Assembly: GCF_020873895.1 (NCBI RefSeq)
Contig: NZ_JAHWGT010000014.1
Location: forward strand, 62,001 to 126,000
Length of the DNA: 64,000 nt
Direction of reading: 5' to 3'
Origin: Streptomyces sp. DH12
Lineage (GTDB): Bacteria; Actinomycetota; Actinomycetes; Streptomycetales; Streptomycetaceae
A program made the position numbers and the translations under genes. Below, in pieces: positions 10,917-21,437 of this stretch; the stretch's first letter is position 1, and each line of letters opens with the position of its first letter. The notes beneath the pieces were generated by a model that saw only the letters and a list, made by a program, of their open reading frames with translations, had not been told where the DNA came from and did not search any database.

Positions 10917-11632
10917 CGGACCGCAGGACCGAACTCGCCGTGAACCTCGCGCGGGTGGAGGAGCGCATCACCGCCGCCTGCGCCGCGGCGGGGCGCGCCC
11001 GCGAGGACGTCACCCTCGTCGTGGTCACCAAGACCTACCCCGCCGAGGACGTCCGCATCCTCCACGGGCTCGGCGTCCGCCACGTCGCCGAGAACCGGGA
11101 CCAGGACGCGGCCCCCAAGGCCGCCGCGTGCGCGGACCTCGATCTCACCTGGCACTTCGTCGGTCAGCTCCAGACGAACAAGGTCCGATCCGTGGCCGGT
11201 TACGCCCAGGTCGTTCAGTCGATCGACCGGTTGCGGCTGGTCTCCGCGCTCTCCTCCGCCGCCGAGCGCGCCGGGCGGGAGCTCGACTGCCTGATCCAGG
11301 TCGCCCTCGACGCCGAGTCGGGCGAGCGGGGCGAGCGCGGGGGCGTGGCGCCGGGGGGCGTCGAGGAGTTGGCGGCGGCGGTCGACGCGGCCCCCGGGCT
11401 CCGGCTCGGCGGCCTGATGACCGTGGCCCCCCTGGCCGGCCCGTTCGCGGGGCGGCAACGGGCCGCCTTCGACCGGCTGGTGGAATTGTCGGCAGGCCTG
11501 CGCGCGACCCGTCCTGCTGCGACCATGGTGTCGGCTGGGATGAGCGCGGACCTGGAGGACGCGGTGGCGGCCGGGGCGACACATGTGCGCATCGGTACGG
11601 CGGTACTCGGAGTCCGACCCCGGCTCGGGTAA
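10913..11632 (+). CDS. yggS: YggS-family PLP-binding protein (YlmE, PLPBP)
   Basis: Single-domain alanine-racemase-fold protein that binds pyridoxal phosphate and is thought to keep PLP homeostasis rather than act as a racemase. 239 residues. The ATG at 10913 overlaps the pgeF stop (ATGA); the open frame extends upstream but only as a shadow of pgeF. The PLP lysine lies in LVVVTKTYPAED; HVAENRDQDAAPK is the family's ENR(V/N)Q motif, and the C-terminal part has the SAGMSADLEDAVAAGATHVRIG equivalent. Neighbours pgeF and sepF match the ylmDEF order. Confidence 0.93.
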   Translation: MTDRRTELAVNLARVEERITAACAAAGRAREDVTLVVVTKTYPAEDVRILHGLGVRHVAENRDQDAAPKAAACADLDLTWHFVGQLQTNKVRSVAGYAQVVQSIDRLRLVSALSSAAERAGRELDCLIQVALDAESGERGERGGVAPGGVEELAAAVDAAPGLRLGGLMTVAPLAGPFAGRQRAAFDRLVELSAGLRATRPAATMVSAGMSADLEDAVAAGATHVRIGTAVLGVRPRLG

Positions 11633-11674
11633 CGTCGCGAAGCAAGTCGGACCACAGTAGAAAATATGGTCATT

Positions 11675-11734
11675 TCCGCCGAACGGCGGACAGGCCGAGT
11701 GGATCGCGGGCGCGACCTGACGTTGCCGATCCAC
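11675..11734 (+). repeat. Two small inverted repeats upstream of sepF
   Basis: The 124-base spacer between yggS and sepF holds a short hairpin TCCGCC-GAAC-GGCGGA (11675-11690) and a second repeat, GTGGATCG (11699-11706) with CGATCCAC (11727-11734). An AT-richer run, TAGAAAATATGG, lies at 11658-11669 and may be a promoter core, although no good -35 box was seen. A GCGGAGG ribosome site sits at 11741-11747. Whether these act as terminator, operator or mRNA structure cannot be told from sequence. Confidence 0.4.
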
Positions 11735-11756
11735 CACAGAGCGGAGGAACCGGAGA

Positions 11757-12374
11757 ATGGCCGGCGCGATGCGCAAGATGGCGGTCTACCTCGGCCTCGT
11801 GGAGGACGATGGGTACGACGGCCGGGGATTCGACCCCGATGACGACTTCGAACCCGAGCTCGAGCCGGAGCCCGAGCGCGAGCGGCGCCGTCACCAGCCT
11901 CCGCACCAGGTGGAGCGCGAGGAGCCGGTCCGTGCGCCGGTCGTGCAACCGCCGGTCCAGCGTGAGCCCGTTGCGCTTCCCGCTGAAAGCGGACGACCCG
12001 CCCGAATCGCCCCCGTGGCGTCCATCACACCTGAACGCCCGAGCCTGGAGAAGAACGCACCGGTGATCATGCCCAAGGTCGTGTCCGAGCGGGAGCCCTA
12101 CCGCATCACCACGCTGCACCCCCGGACCTACAACGAGGCCCGTACCATCGGGGAACACTTCCGCGAGGGCACGCCGGTGATCATGAACCTGACCGAGATG
12201 GACGACACGGACGCGAAGCGACTTGTCGACTTTGCCGCCGGTCTCGTCTTCGGGCTGCATGGCAGCATTGAGCGAGTGACGCAGAAGGTGTTCCTGTTGT
12301 CGCCTGCTAACGTCGATGTCACGGCGGAGGACAAGGCCCGCATCGCAGAGGGCGGATTCTTCAACCAGAGCTGA
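11757..12374 (+). CDS. sepF: Cell division protein SepF
   Basis: FtsZ-binding membrane anchor of the Z-ring. 205 residues. The N-terminus [15 protein letters not shown] forms a short amphipathic membrane-binding helix; an acidic Glu/Pro/Arg linker spans about residues 18-95, and the dimeric SepF core lies at about 100-190 ([20 protein letters not shown] and [16 protein letters not shown] regions). Context in the ftsZ-ylm cluster supports the call. Streptomyces has other SepF-like paralogues; this is the one located next to ftsZ. Confidence 0.95.
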   Translation: MAGAMRKMAVYLGLVEDDGYDGRGFDPDDDFEPELEPEPERERRRHQPPHQVEREEPVRAPVVQPPVQREPVALPAESGRPARIAPVASITPERPSLEKNAPVIMPKVVSEREPYRITTLHPRTYNEARTIGEHFREGTPVIMNLTEMDDTDAKRLVDFAAGLVFGLHGSIERVTQKVFLLSPANVDVTAEDKARIAEGGFFNQS

Positions 12375-12442
12375 GACACGACACCGGGAACGACCCGGCC
12401 GCACGGCCGGTATGAGAGAGCCAGGGGAGAGGGAACGCGGGA

Positions 12443-12739
12443 ATGGGCGTCGCACTACAGGTGGTCTACATCGCGCTGATGTGCTTCCTGATCCTGCTGA
12501 TCTTCCGGCTGGTCATGCAGTACGTCTTCCAGTTCGCCCGTTCATGGGAACCCGGCAAGGCGATGGTGGTCGTTCTGGAGGCCACCTACACTGTCACCGA
12601 TCCACCACTGAAGCTTCTGCAGCGGTTCATCCCACCGCTGCGTCTCGGGGGCGTGGCACTCGACCTGTCCTTCTTCGTTCTGATGATCATCGTGTACATC
12701 CTGCTCAACATCGTGGGTGGCTTCGCGATGAGGGTGTGA
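12443..12739 (+). CDS. YggT family membrane protein (YlmG)
   Basis: 98-residue inner-membrane protein with two hydrophobic segments, about 5-28 and 72-96, and the conserved central FIPPLRLGG motif of the YggT family. Family members are linked to osmotic shock tolerance and, by conserved location, to division and nucleoid or chloroplast distribution; the biochemical role is unknown. The ATG at 12443 follows GAGAGCCAGGGGAGAG. It lies between sepF and divIVA, as in most Actinobacteria. Confidence 0.93.
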   Translation: MGVALQVVYIALMCFLILLIFRLVMQYVFQFARSWEPGKAMVVVLEATYTVTDPPLKLLQRFIPPLRLGGVALDLSFFVLMIIVYILLNIVGGFAMRV

Positions 12740-12789
12740 GCGATAACGGTCCTGCCGACTGCCGACGACTACGTAGAGGTGAAGAAGAG

Positions 12790-13866
12790 ATGGCGCTGAC
12801 CCCCGAGGACGTGCGGAACAAGCAGTTCACGACCGTCCGTCTCCGAGAAGGCTATGACGAGGACGAGGTCGATGCCTTCCTTGACGAGGTCGAGGCCGAG
12901 CTGACCCGCCTGCTCCGGGAGAACGAGGATCTGCGCGCGAAGCTGGCCGCCGCGACGCGTGCCGCCGCGCAGAACCAGCAGCAGGCCATGCGCAAGCCGC
13001 CCGAGCAGCAGGAGCGCCCGGTCGGCCCCGGCGGTCAGGGTGGTCCCGTGCCCGCCGCCATATCCGGTCCGCCGGTCCAGCAGCAGCCCCCGCAGATGGG
13101 TCCGCCCCAGCTGCCGGGCGGTGCACCGCAGCTGCCGGCCGGTCCCAGCCACGGGGGCCCGCAGGGCCCGCACGGCCCCGGCCCCATGCAGGGCGGCCCC
13201 ATGGGCGGTCCGATGGGCGGCCCCATGGGTGGCCACGGCCCGGGCATGCCCCAGCAGGGGCCCGGCGGTGACAGCGCCGCGCGCGTGCTGTCGCTGGCCC
13301 AGCAGACCGCCGACCAGGCGATCGCGGAGGCCCGTTCCGAGGCCAACAAGATCGTCGGCGAGGCGCGGTCGCGCGCCGAGGGCCTGGAGCGGGACGCCCG
13401 CGCCAAGGCCGACGCGCTGGAGCGGGACGCGCAGGAGAAGCACCGCGTCGCGATGGGCTCCCTGGAGTCCGCCCGCGCCACGCTGGAGCGCAAGGTCGAG
13501 GACCTGCGCGGCTTCGAGCGCGAGTACCGCACGCGTCTGAAGTCGTACCTGGAGAGCCAGCTGCGCCAGTTGGAGAGCCAGGGCGACGAGTCGCTGGCCC
13601 CGCCGCGCACCCCGTCCGCGGCTCCGTCGCTGCCGCCGTCCCCGTCGATGGCGTCGGCCGGTGCGGCCGCCCCGTCGTACGGCGGCGGCAACCAGAACAT
13701 GGGCGGTTCGCCGGGGATGGGCGGCGGCCCGTCGTACGGCGGTCAGCAGCAGATGTCGCCGGCGATGACCCAGCCGATGGCGCCGGTGCGGCCGCAGGCG
13801 CCGCAGCCGATGCAGCAGGCGCCGTCGCCGATGCGCGGCTTCCTCATCGACGAGGACGACAACTGA
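12790..13866 (+). CDS. divIVA: Polar growth protein DivIVA (Wag31)
   Basis: Coiled-coil protein that marks hyphal tips and directs apical growth. 358 residues from the ATG at 12790, chosen because it gives the conserved MALTPEDVRNKQFTTVRL lipid-binding start and has a GAAGAAGAG site directly before it; the open frame further upstream covers yggT. The N-terminal coil (about 1-60) is followed by a Gln/Pro/Gly-rich insert with MGGP repeats, a second long coil (about 160-255) and a disordered Gly/Pro/Gln tail ending RGFLIDEDDN. The insert and tail vary in length between species. A strong terminator follows. Confidence 0.96.
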   Translation: MALTPEDVRNKQFTTVRLREGYDEDEVDAFLDEVEAELTRLLRENEDLRAKLAAATRAAAQNQQQAMRKPPEQQERPVGPGGQGGPVPAAISGPPVQQQPPQMGPPQLPGGAPQLPAGPSHGGPQGPHGPGPMQGGPMGGPMGGPMGGHGPGMPQQGPGGDSAARVLSLAQQTADQAIAEARSEANKIVGEARSRAEGLERDARAKADALERDAQEKHRVAMGSLESARATLERKVEDLRGFEREYRTRLKSYLESQLRQLESQGDESLAPPRTPSAAPSLPPSPSMASAGAAAPSYGGGNQNMGGSPGMGGGPSYGGQQQMSPAMTQPMAPVRPQAPQPMQQAPSPMRGFLIDEDDN

Positions 13867-13912
13867 CGGGGACGGGTGGCGCGTTGCGCGCGTAGCCGTC
13901 GGTAGGCAGTGG

Positions 13913-13956
13913 GCCGGGGCCCGGGACGTACACACGTTCCGGGCCCCGGCTCTTTC
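13913..13956 (+). terminator. Rho-independent-type terminator after divIVA
   Basis: Stem of 17 base pairs, GCCGGGGCCCGGGACGT (13913-13929) with its complement (13934-13950, one G-T wobble), a 4-base loop ACAC, followed by TCTTTC. It begins 46 bases after the divIVA stop and most likely ends the ftsZ-divIVA transcripts. Confidence 0.85.
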
Positions 13957-14233
13957 GTCATGTGTCGTGGGGATGGGGGCCGGGTGCCGGGTGCCGCGGG
14001 TGCCGTGTGGGGTGGAGGCTGTGGAGCGCTGGGGGCGGGTGTCGGCGCCGTCCGCGGTGCCGGCGCTGCCGGTGGGGGTGGGGCGGGGCCCCTCCGGCGC
14101 ACCTCCTCGGGGTCGGCGGCCCTGGGTCCCGTGAGCGGAGCCGTTCCGACGCCGCCGACCCCTGCGGGGGCACACCGGAGGGACCCCGCCCCGGTCGTCC
14201 GCCGTGTGCCGGACGGGGACGGGCGGGGGTACG
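13957..14233. repeat. Convergent divIVA/ileS spacer with long imperfect inverted repeat
   Basis: No gene is supported here. The region holds G-rich plus-strand runs (for example around 13970-13982 and 14072-14088, potentially quadruplex-forming) and a long inverted repeat: left arm 14080-14120, right arm 14151-14192, loop 30 bases, about 35 of 42 positions complementary. Four of the mismatches are C/A on the plus strand but become G-U pairs in RNA read from the minus strand, so the structure is more stable downstream of ileS than of divIVA. Confidence 0.6.
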
Positions 14234-14270
14234 CCGAAGGGCCCGGCCGTCTCGTGGCCGGGCCCTTCGG
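14234..14270 (-). terminator. Terminator after ileS
   Basis: Perfect 15-base inverted repeat CCGAAGGGCCCGGCC (14234-14248) / GGCCGGGCCCTTCGG (14256-14270), loop 7 bases, starting 5 bases past the ileS stop on the minus strand. No clear T-run follows, as is common in high-GC Actinobacteria. Confidence 0.85.
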
Positions 14271-14274
14271 GCCG

Positions 14275-17412
<3,138 letters not shown>

Positions 17413-17690
17413 CGGATCCTCCGGCGGACAGTTTCGTCGTTCCGTCGGAGGGACGAGAGCGCGTGCTCCCGCGGTACCACCCTCCTTGGCGCCGGGCACC
17501 AGGCCCGGAGCCCCCTCATTGGGGTCGCGATGCCGGTTCTACTGACCTCGTGCGGGCGCGGCCCGCTGTCCGAGGCTTTCTTCCGGCGGCTCCGGGGTGA
17601 TGCTTCACGTCGGGCTCGCCCCCGGGCTCTCACCGTCCCCGGGTCGCTCATGGCCGCGTGCGACGCTACTGGTCCCCATCGACGCCTTTC
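17413..17690 (-). promoter_or_regulatory. T-box riboswitch controlling ileS
   Basis: Leader of ileS that senses uncharged tRNA-Ile. The T-box core AGGGTGGTACCGCG is on the minus strand at 17483-17470, with the UGG that pairs with the tRNA acceptor end. Further upstream, the stem I motif GGTGAGAGC lies at about 17633-17625, and an ATC codon at 17601-17599 in a purine-rich loop is the likely isoleucine specifier. No terminator with a T-run is seen between the T-box and the gene; the GGAGGA ribosome site (17422-17417) can pair with the upstream TCC-rich segment, so control is probably of translation initiation, as shown for other actinobacterial ileS leaders. Confidence 0.93.
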
Positions 17691-17966
17691 GCTGTGTTCA
17701 GTGTACGGGCCGGTGCGGGCATCGGTCGCCATGATTTCGGCGGCCGCGCGCGTACCGCCGAACGGACCTGTGCGCCGTCGTGCTCCTCCGGCGGCCGCGT
17801 ACCGCCGGTTGCCGGGCGGTCGGCGGGGCGCGGGCCCTTCGGGCTCCCCTGGTCGGGTAGCGGCTGTCCGGCACCGGCGGCGTGCCCCGTTGCCGCGGGG
17901 GCGAAGTCGATTTATCGTCCCAGCACGATTCGCGAGCAAGATCACAATATGTGAAGGGGCCGCGGC
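17691..17966. promoter_or_regulatory. Divergent promoter region of ileS and the TraR-like gene
   Basis: 276 bases without a gene between the T-box leader (minus) and the TraR/DksA-like gene (plus). It should hold the ileS promoter near 17700-17740 and that of the plus-strand gene near 17900-17945. An AT-richer stretch, TTTATCGT (17911-17918) and CACAATATG (17943-17951), precedes a GAAGGGG ribosome site (17953-17959), but no convincing -35/-10 pair was found. Confidence 0.45.
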
Positions 17967-19262
17967 ATGGTGGCGAAGAAGACCGCCGTCGAGGGGACGG
18001 CGTCCGGGCGGTCCGCCGCGTCAGCCGAGGGCCGTGCCCCCGCCAACGCGCGCGGGGCGGCCCCGGTGGAGGAAGGGCCCCCGGCCGGCCGACGCACGGG
18101 CACCCGGGCGAAGGCGGCGAAGGGCGTGGCCGAGGAGGCGGCTCCCGCGGAGGCGTCGACCGGGAAGCCGGCCGCGAAGAAGGCGGTGGAGAAGAAGGCG
18201 GCCGCGAGGAAGGCGGCCGCGAAGAAGGGGGCCGCGAAGAAGGGGGCCGCGAAGAAGGGGGCCGCGAAGAAGGCGGGGGCGGAGCAGGCCGGAGCCGAGA
18301 AGACCGCCGCCGAGACGTCCGGGGTGAAGAAGGCCGCTGCCAGGACGACCGGGGCGAAGAAGGCCGGGGCGGAGAAGGCCGGGGCGGTGGAGGCCGGGGC
18401 GGTGGAGGCGGCCGCCGGGGAGAAGGCCCCGGCCAGGAAACGGGCGGCGGCGAAGAGGGCACCCGCCAAGCGGTCCGCCGCTTCGGCGGCCGGGGGGAGC
18501 GGCGGGAAGACGTCGGTGCCGGGGAGGTCCGGGACGGCCTCCGCGGGGAAGGCATCTGGGAGCGCGTCCGGCCGGAAGGCGGTCACCGCCAAGAAGGTGG
18601 CGGACGCGCAGGCGTCGGGAGGTTCCCGCCGTCGCCACCGCGGTGACGGAGCCGCCGGTGGGGAAGTAGTGGTCGGTGAGACGTCCGCGGCCGGTGAGGC
18701 GGCGGGTGGCAGGGCAGGGAAGAAGGCCGCGTCCGCGGCCGAGGTGGCGGCCGGGGCCGCCGAGGAGACAGGAGCCAGGACGGTGGCAGCGAAGAAGACG
18801 GCGGACGTGACCACGGCGGCCGGAATGGCCGTTCCCACGGCCCGCGGGGTCGCCGATGTGGCGCCCGAGGAGCTCGCCGTACGGCCGGGCGAGGAACCCT
18901 GGACCGCCGAGGAGGTCGCGCAGGCCCGCGCCGAGCTGGAGGGGGAGGTGCGCCGGCTCCAGCAGGAGCTCGCCGCGTCCGAGGAGGCCCTGTCGGGGCT
19001 GATGCGGGACTCGGGGGAGGGCGCCGGCCACGACGAGGCGGACACCGGGACGAAGAACATCACCCGCGAGCACGAGATGGCCCTCGCGGCGAACGCCCGC
19101 GCCACCCTGGAGCAGAGCCGGCACGCGCTGCAGCGGCTGGACGCGGGTACGTACGGACTGTGCGAGGTCTGCGGCAAGCCGATCGGCAAGGCGCGCATGC
19201 AGGCCTTCCCCCGGGCCACCCTGTGCGTGGAGGACAAGCAGAAGCAGGAACGGCGGGGCTGA
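17967..19262 (+). CDS. TraR/DksA C4-type zinc-finger protein with Lys/Ala-rich tail
   Basis: 431 residues. Residues about 1-310 are low complexity: Ala/Lys/Gly-rich with tandem AAKKG units at about 67-100, resembling the tails of actinobacterial histone-like proteins and suggesting nucleic-acid binding. The C-terminal 120 residues form a DksA-like coiled coil (about 310-395) followed by the zinc finger: Cys399, Cys402, 17 residues, Cys420; the fourth ligand position is Asp423 instead of Cys. Family members bind RNA polymerase through its secondary channel. The function of this fused form is not known. Start ATG at 17967 with GAAGGGG upstream; GTG at 17970 is also possible. It precedes lspA by 56 bases. 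Confidence 0.85.
   Translation: MVAKKTAVEGTASGRSAASAEGRAPANARGAAPVEEGPPAGRRTGTRAKAAKGVAEEAAPAEASTGKPAAKKAVEKKAAARKAAAKKGAAKKGAAKKGAAKKAGAEQAGAEKTAAETSGVKKAAARTTGAKKAGAEKAGAVEAGAVEAAAGEKAPARKRAAAKRAPAKRSAASAAGGSGGKTSVPGRSGTASAGKASGSASGRKAVTAKKVADAQASGGSRRRHRGDGAAGGEVVVGETSAAGEAAGGRAGKKAASAAEVAAGAAEETGARTVAAKKTADVTTAAGMAVPTARGVADVAPEELAVRPGEEPWTAEEVAQARAELEGEVRRLQQELAASEEALSGLMRDSGEGAGHDEADTGTKNITREHEMALAANARATLEQSRHALQRLDAGTYGLCEVCGKPIGKARMQAFPRATLCVEDKQKQERRG
18166..18285 (+). repeat. 15-base coding tandem repeats (AAKKG)
   Basis: Within the TraR-like gene, units close to GGGGCCGCGAAGAAG repeat in tandem with a 15-base period, four near-perfect copies at about 18223-18276 and degenerate ones on both sides. 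Each encodes (G)AAKK. Such arrays expand and contract easily, so copy number probably varies between strains. Confidence 0.8.
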
Positions 19263-19318
19263 CCGCACGGGTGTGCCGTACCCTCGTCACAGTCAGGTAC
19301 CTAGGTTGAGGGACTCAC

Positions 19319-19879
19319 GTGGCAGAGGCGGAGCAGGTCATCGGTACGCCGGACGTTGACGACGAGGCCGGGACGCCCGCCGAGCGGCCCGCGGGCCGGC
19401 GCAGGGTCGTGGCGCTCGTCGCCGTGGCCCTCGTCGCGTACCTGCTGGACCTGGGCACCAAGATGCTGGTCGTGGCGCGGCTGGAGCACCACGACCCGAT
19501 CGTGGTGATCGACGGCCTGCTCGAGTTCAAGGCCATCAGGAACCCGGGCGCCGCCTTCGGCATCGGCGAGGCGTTCACGGTCCTCTTCACGGTGATCGCC
19601 ACGGCCGTGATCGTGGTGATCGTGCGGCTGGCGCGCAAGCTGTACAGCCTGCCCTGGGCGATCGCGCTGGGTCTGCTGCTCGGGGGCGCGCTCGGCAACC
19701 TCACCGACCGGATCTTCCGCTCGCCGGGCGTGTTCGAGGGCGCGGTGGTCGACTTCATCGCCCCCGCGCACTTCGCGGTCTTCAACCTCGCGGACTCGGC
19801 GATCGTCTGCGGCGGCTTCCTGATCGTGATCCTCTCCTTCCGCGGCCTGGACCCGGACGGGACCGTCCACAAGGACTGA
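19319..19879 (+). CDS. lspA: Lipoprotein signal peptidase LspA
   Basis: Membrane aspartyl peptidase that removes the signal peptide of diacylated prolipoproteins. 186 residues; the GTG at 19319 gives a cytoplasmic lead of about 30 residues, then four membrane segments. Catalytic Asp residues lie in the NLTDRIF/VVDFI and NLADSAI regions, and NPGAAFGI is conserved. It acts after Lgt, which is encoded near 59.6 kb in this window. It is followed by rluD at 84 bases, a frequent pairing. Confidence 0.95.
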   Translation: MAEAEQVIGTPDVDDEAGTPAERPAGRRRVVALVAVALVAYLLDLGTKMLVVARLEHHDPIVVIDGLLEFKAIRNPGAAFGIGEAFTVLFTVIATAVIVVIVRLARKLYSLPWAIALGLLLGGALGNLTDRIFRSPGVFEGAVVDFIAPAHFAVFNLADSAIVCGGFLIVILSFRGLDPDGTVHKD

Positions 19880-19962
19880 GCGGGCGAGCCCCCGGCCGGG
19901 TCCTCCGCGGCTCCGTCCACAGGCCCGACCGGGCCGGGGCGCGGACAAGGCATACTCGACGG

Positions 19963-20904
19963 GTGAGCACGCTTCCCGAGATCCGCACGCTGCCCGTACC
20001 CGACGGCCTGGAGGGCGAGCGCGTCGACGCCGCCATCGCCCGCATGTTCGGCTTTTCCCGCACCAAGGCGGCCGAGCTGGCCTCCGCCGGGAAGGTCCTC
20101 GTCGACGGCGCGGTGGTCGGCAAGTCCGAGCGCGTCTCGGGTGGTGCCTGGCTGGAGGTCGAGATGCCGGGGGCGCCCGCCCCGGTGCGGGTCGTCGCCG
20201 AGCCGGTCGAGGGGATGGAGATCGTCCACGACGACGACGACATCGTCGTGATCATGAAGCCGGTCGGTGTCGCCGCGCACCCGAGCCCCGGCTGGACGGG
20301 CACCACCGTGATCGGCGGCCTCGCCGCCGCCGGGTACCGGATCTCCACGTCCGGCGCCGCCGAGCGCCAGGGCATCGTGCACCGCCTCGACGTCGGCACG
20401 TCCGGGCTGATGGTCGTCGCCAAGTCGGAGCGCGCCTACACGCTGCTGAAGGCCCAGTTCCGCGAGCGGGTCGTGGACAAGCGGTACCACGCGCTCGTCC
20501 AGGGCCACCCGGACCCGCTGAGCGGCACGATCGACGCGCCGATCGGCCGCCACCCCCAGCACGACTACAAGTGGGCCGTCACCGCCGAGGGCAAGCCGTC
20601 CGTCACCCACTACGACCTCGTCGAGGCGTACCGGGCCGCCTCCCTCCTCGACATCAAGCTGGAGACGGGCCGGACGCACCAGATCCGCGTCCACATGTCC
20701 GCCCACCGGCACCCCTGCGTCGGCGACCTGACGTACGGCGCCGACCCGACGCTCGCCAAGCGGCTCGGCCTGACCCGCCAGTGGCTGCACGCGGTGCGCC
20801 TCGGCTTCGAGCACCCGTCGGACGGCCGGTGGGTCGAGTTCGAGAGCGGCTACCCCGACGACCTGAGGCACGCCCTCGACACCATCGCCGCGGAGAGCGC
20901 GTGA
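19963..20904 (+). CDS. rluD: RluA/RluD family 23S rRNA pseudouridine synthase
   Basis: 313 residues. An N-terminal S4 RNA-binding domain (about 1-75) is followed by the pseudouridine synthase domain with [15 protein letters not shown]; the catalytic aspartate is Asp143. The family modifies helix 69 of 23S rRNA or related sites; the exact target cannot be read from sequence. GTG start at 19963. The TGA overlaps the GTG of the next gene, a GNAT enzyme, by 3 bases. Confidence 0.92.
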   Translation: MSTLPEIRTLPVPDGLEGERVDAAIARMFGFSRTKAAELASAGKVLVDGAVVGKSERVSGGAWLEVEMPGAPAPVRVVAEPVEGMEIVHDDDDIVVIMKPVGVAAHPSPGWTGTTVIGGLAAAGYRISTSGAAERQGIVHRLDVGTSGLMVVAKSERAYTLLKAQFRERVVDKRYHALVQGHPDPLSGTIDAPIGRHPQHDYKWAVTAEGKPSVTHYDLVEAYRAASLLDIKLETGRTHQIRVHMSAHRHPCVGDLTYGADPTLAKRLGLTRQWLHAVRLGFEHPSDGRWVEFESGYPDDLRHALDTIAAESA

Positions 20905-21368
20905 CCGCCTACCGCGTCCGCGAGGCGCGGACGGAGGAGGACCGCGCGGCGGCCTTCGCCGTCCGGCGCGCGGTGTTCGTCGTCGAGCAGGGCGTCCCGG
21001 AGGAGATCGAGTACGACACGTACGACGCCTCCGCCGTGCACGTCCTCGCCGAGCGCGCCGCCGACGGCGCCGCCCTCGGCACAGGCCGGCTCCTGCACGG
21101 GCCGGACGCCGCCGGCCGGACGGGCGGCGCCGAGGGCGTCGGCGCGCTCGGCCGCCTCGCCGTGACCCGGGCCGCCCGCGGCCTCGGGGTGGGGGCGGCG
21201 CTCGTCCGCGCCATCGAGGACGCGGCGCGGGCCCGGGGCCTGACGGCCGTGGACCTGCACGCGCAGACCCACGCCCTCGACTTCTACCGGCGCCTCGGCT
21301 ACGCGCCGTACGGCACGGAGTTCCTCGACGCGGGAATCCCGCACCTGGCGATGCGCCGCGCCCTCTGA
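20901..21368 (+). CDS. GNAT family N-acetyltransferase (ElaA-like)
   Basis: 155 residues from the GTG at 20901 overlapping the rluD stop; the longer frame upstream is a shadow of rluD. The acetyl-CoA-binding segment [19 protein letters not shown] (RxxGxG) and the [22 protein letters not shown] end match the ElaA/YjcF group of GNAT enzymes. Substrate unknown. The overlap implies cotranscription with rluD. Confidence 0.85.
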   Translation: MTAYRVREARTEEDRAAAFAVRRAVFVVEQGVPEEIEYDTYDASAVHVLAERAADGAALGTGRLLHGPDAAGRTGGAEGVGALGRLAVTRAARGLGVGAALVRAIEDAARARGLTAVDLHAQTHALDFYRRLGYAPYGTEFLDAGIPHLAMRRAL

Positions 21369-21437
21369 TCCACCGGGCGGCGTGGCAGGGTGGAGCCCTG
21401 ACCCCGGCGTTCCCCAGCGGGTGGAGGGCCTCGCACC

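Noticed and set aside
18166-18285. Possible CRISPR-like or intergenic tandem array
   Set aside because: The 15-base repeats have no spacers and keep the reading frame of the TraR-like gene.
17942-19237. Two long antisense frames over the TraR-like gene
   Set aside because: They arise from the Ala/Lys repeat composition; the plus frame has the C-terminal zinc finger and a ribosome site.
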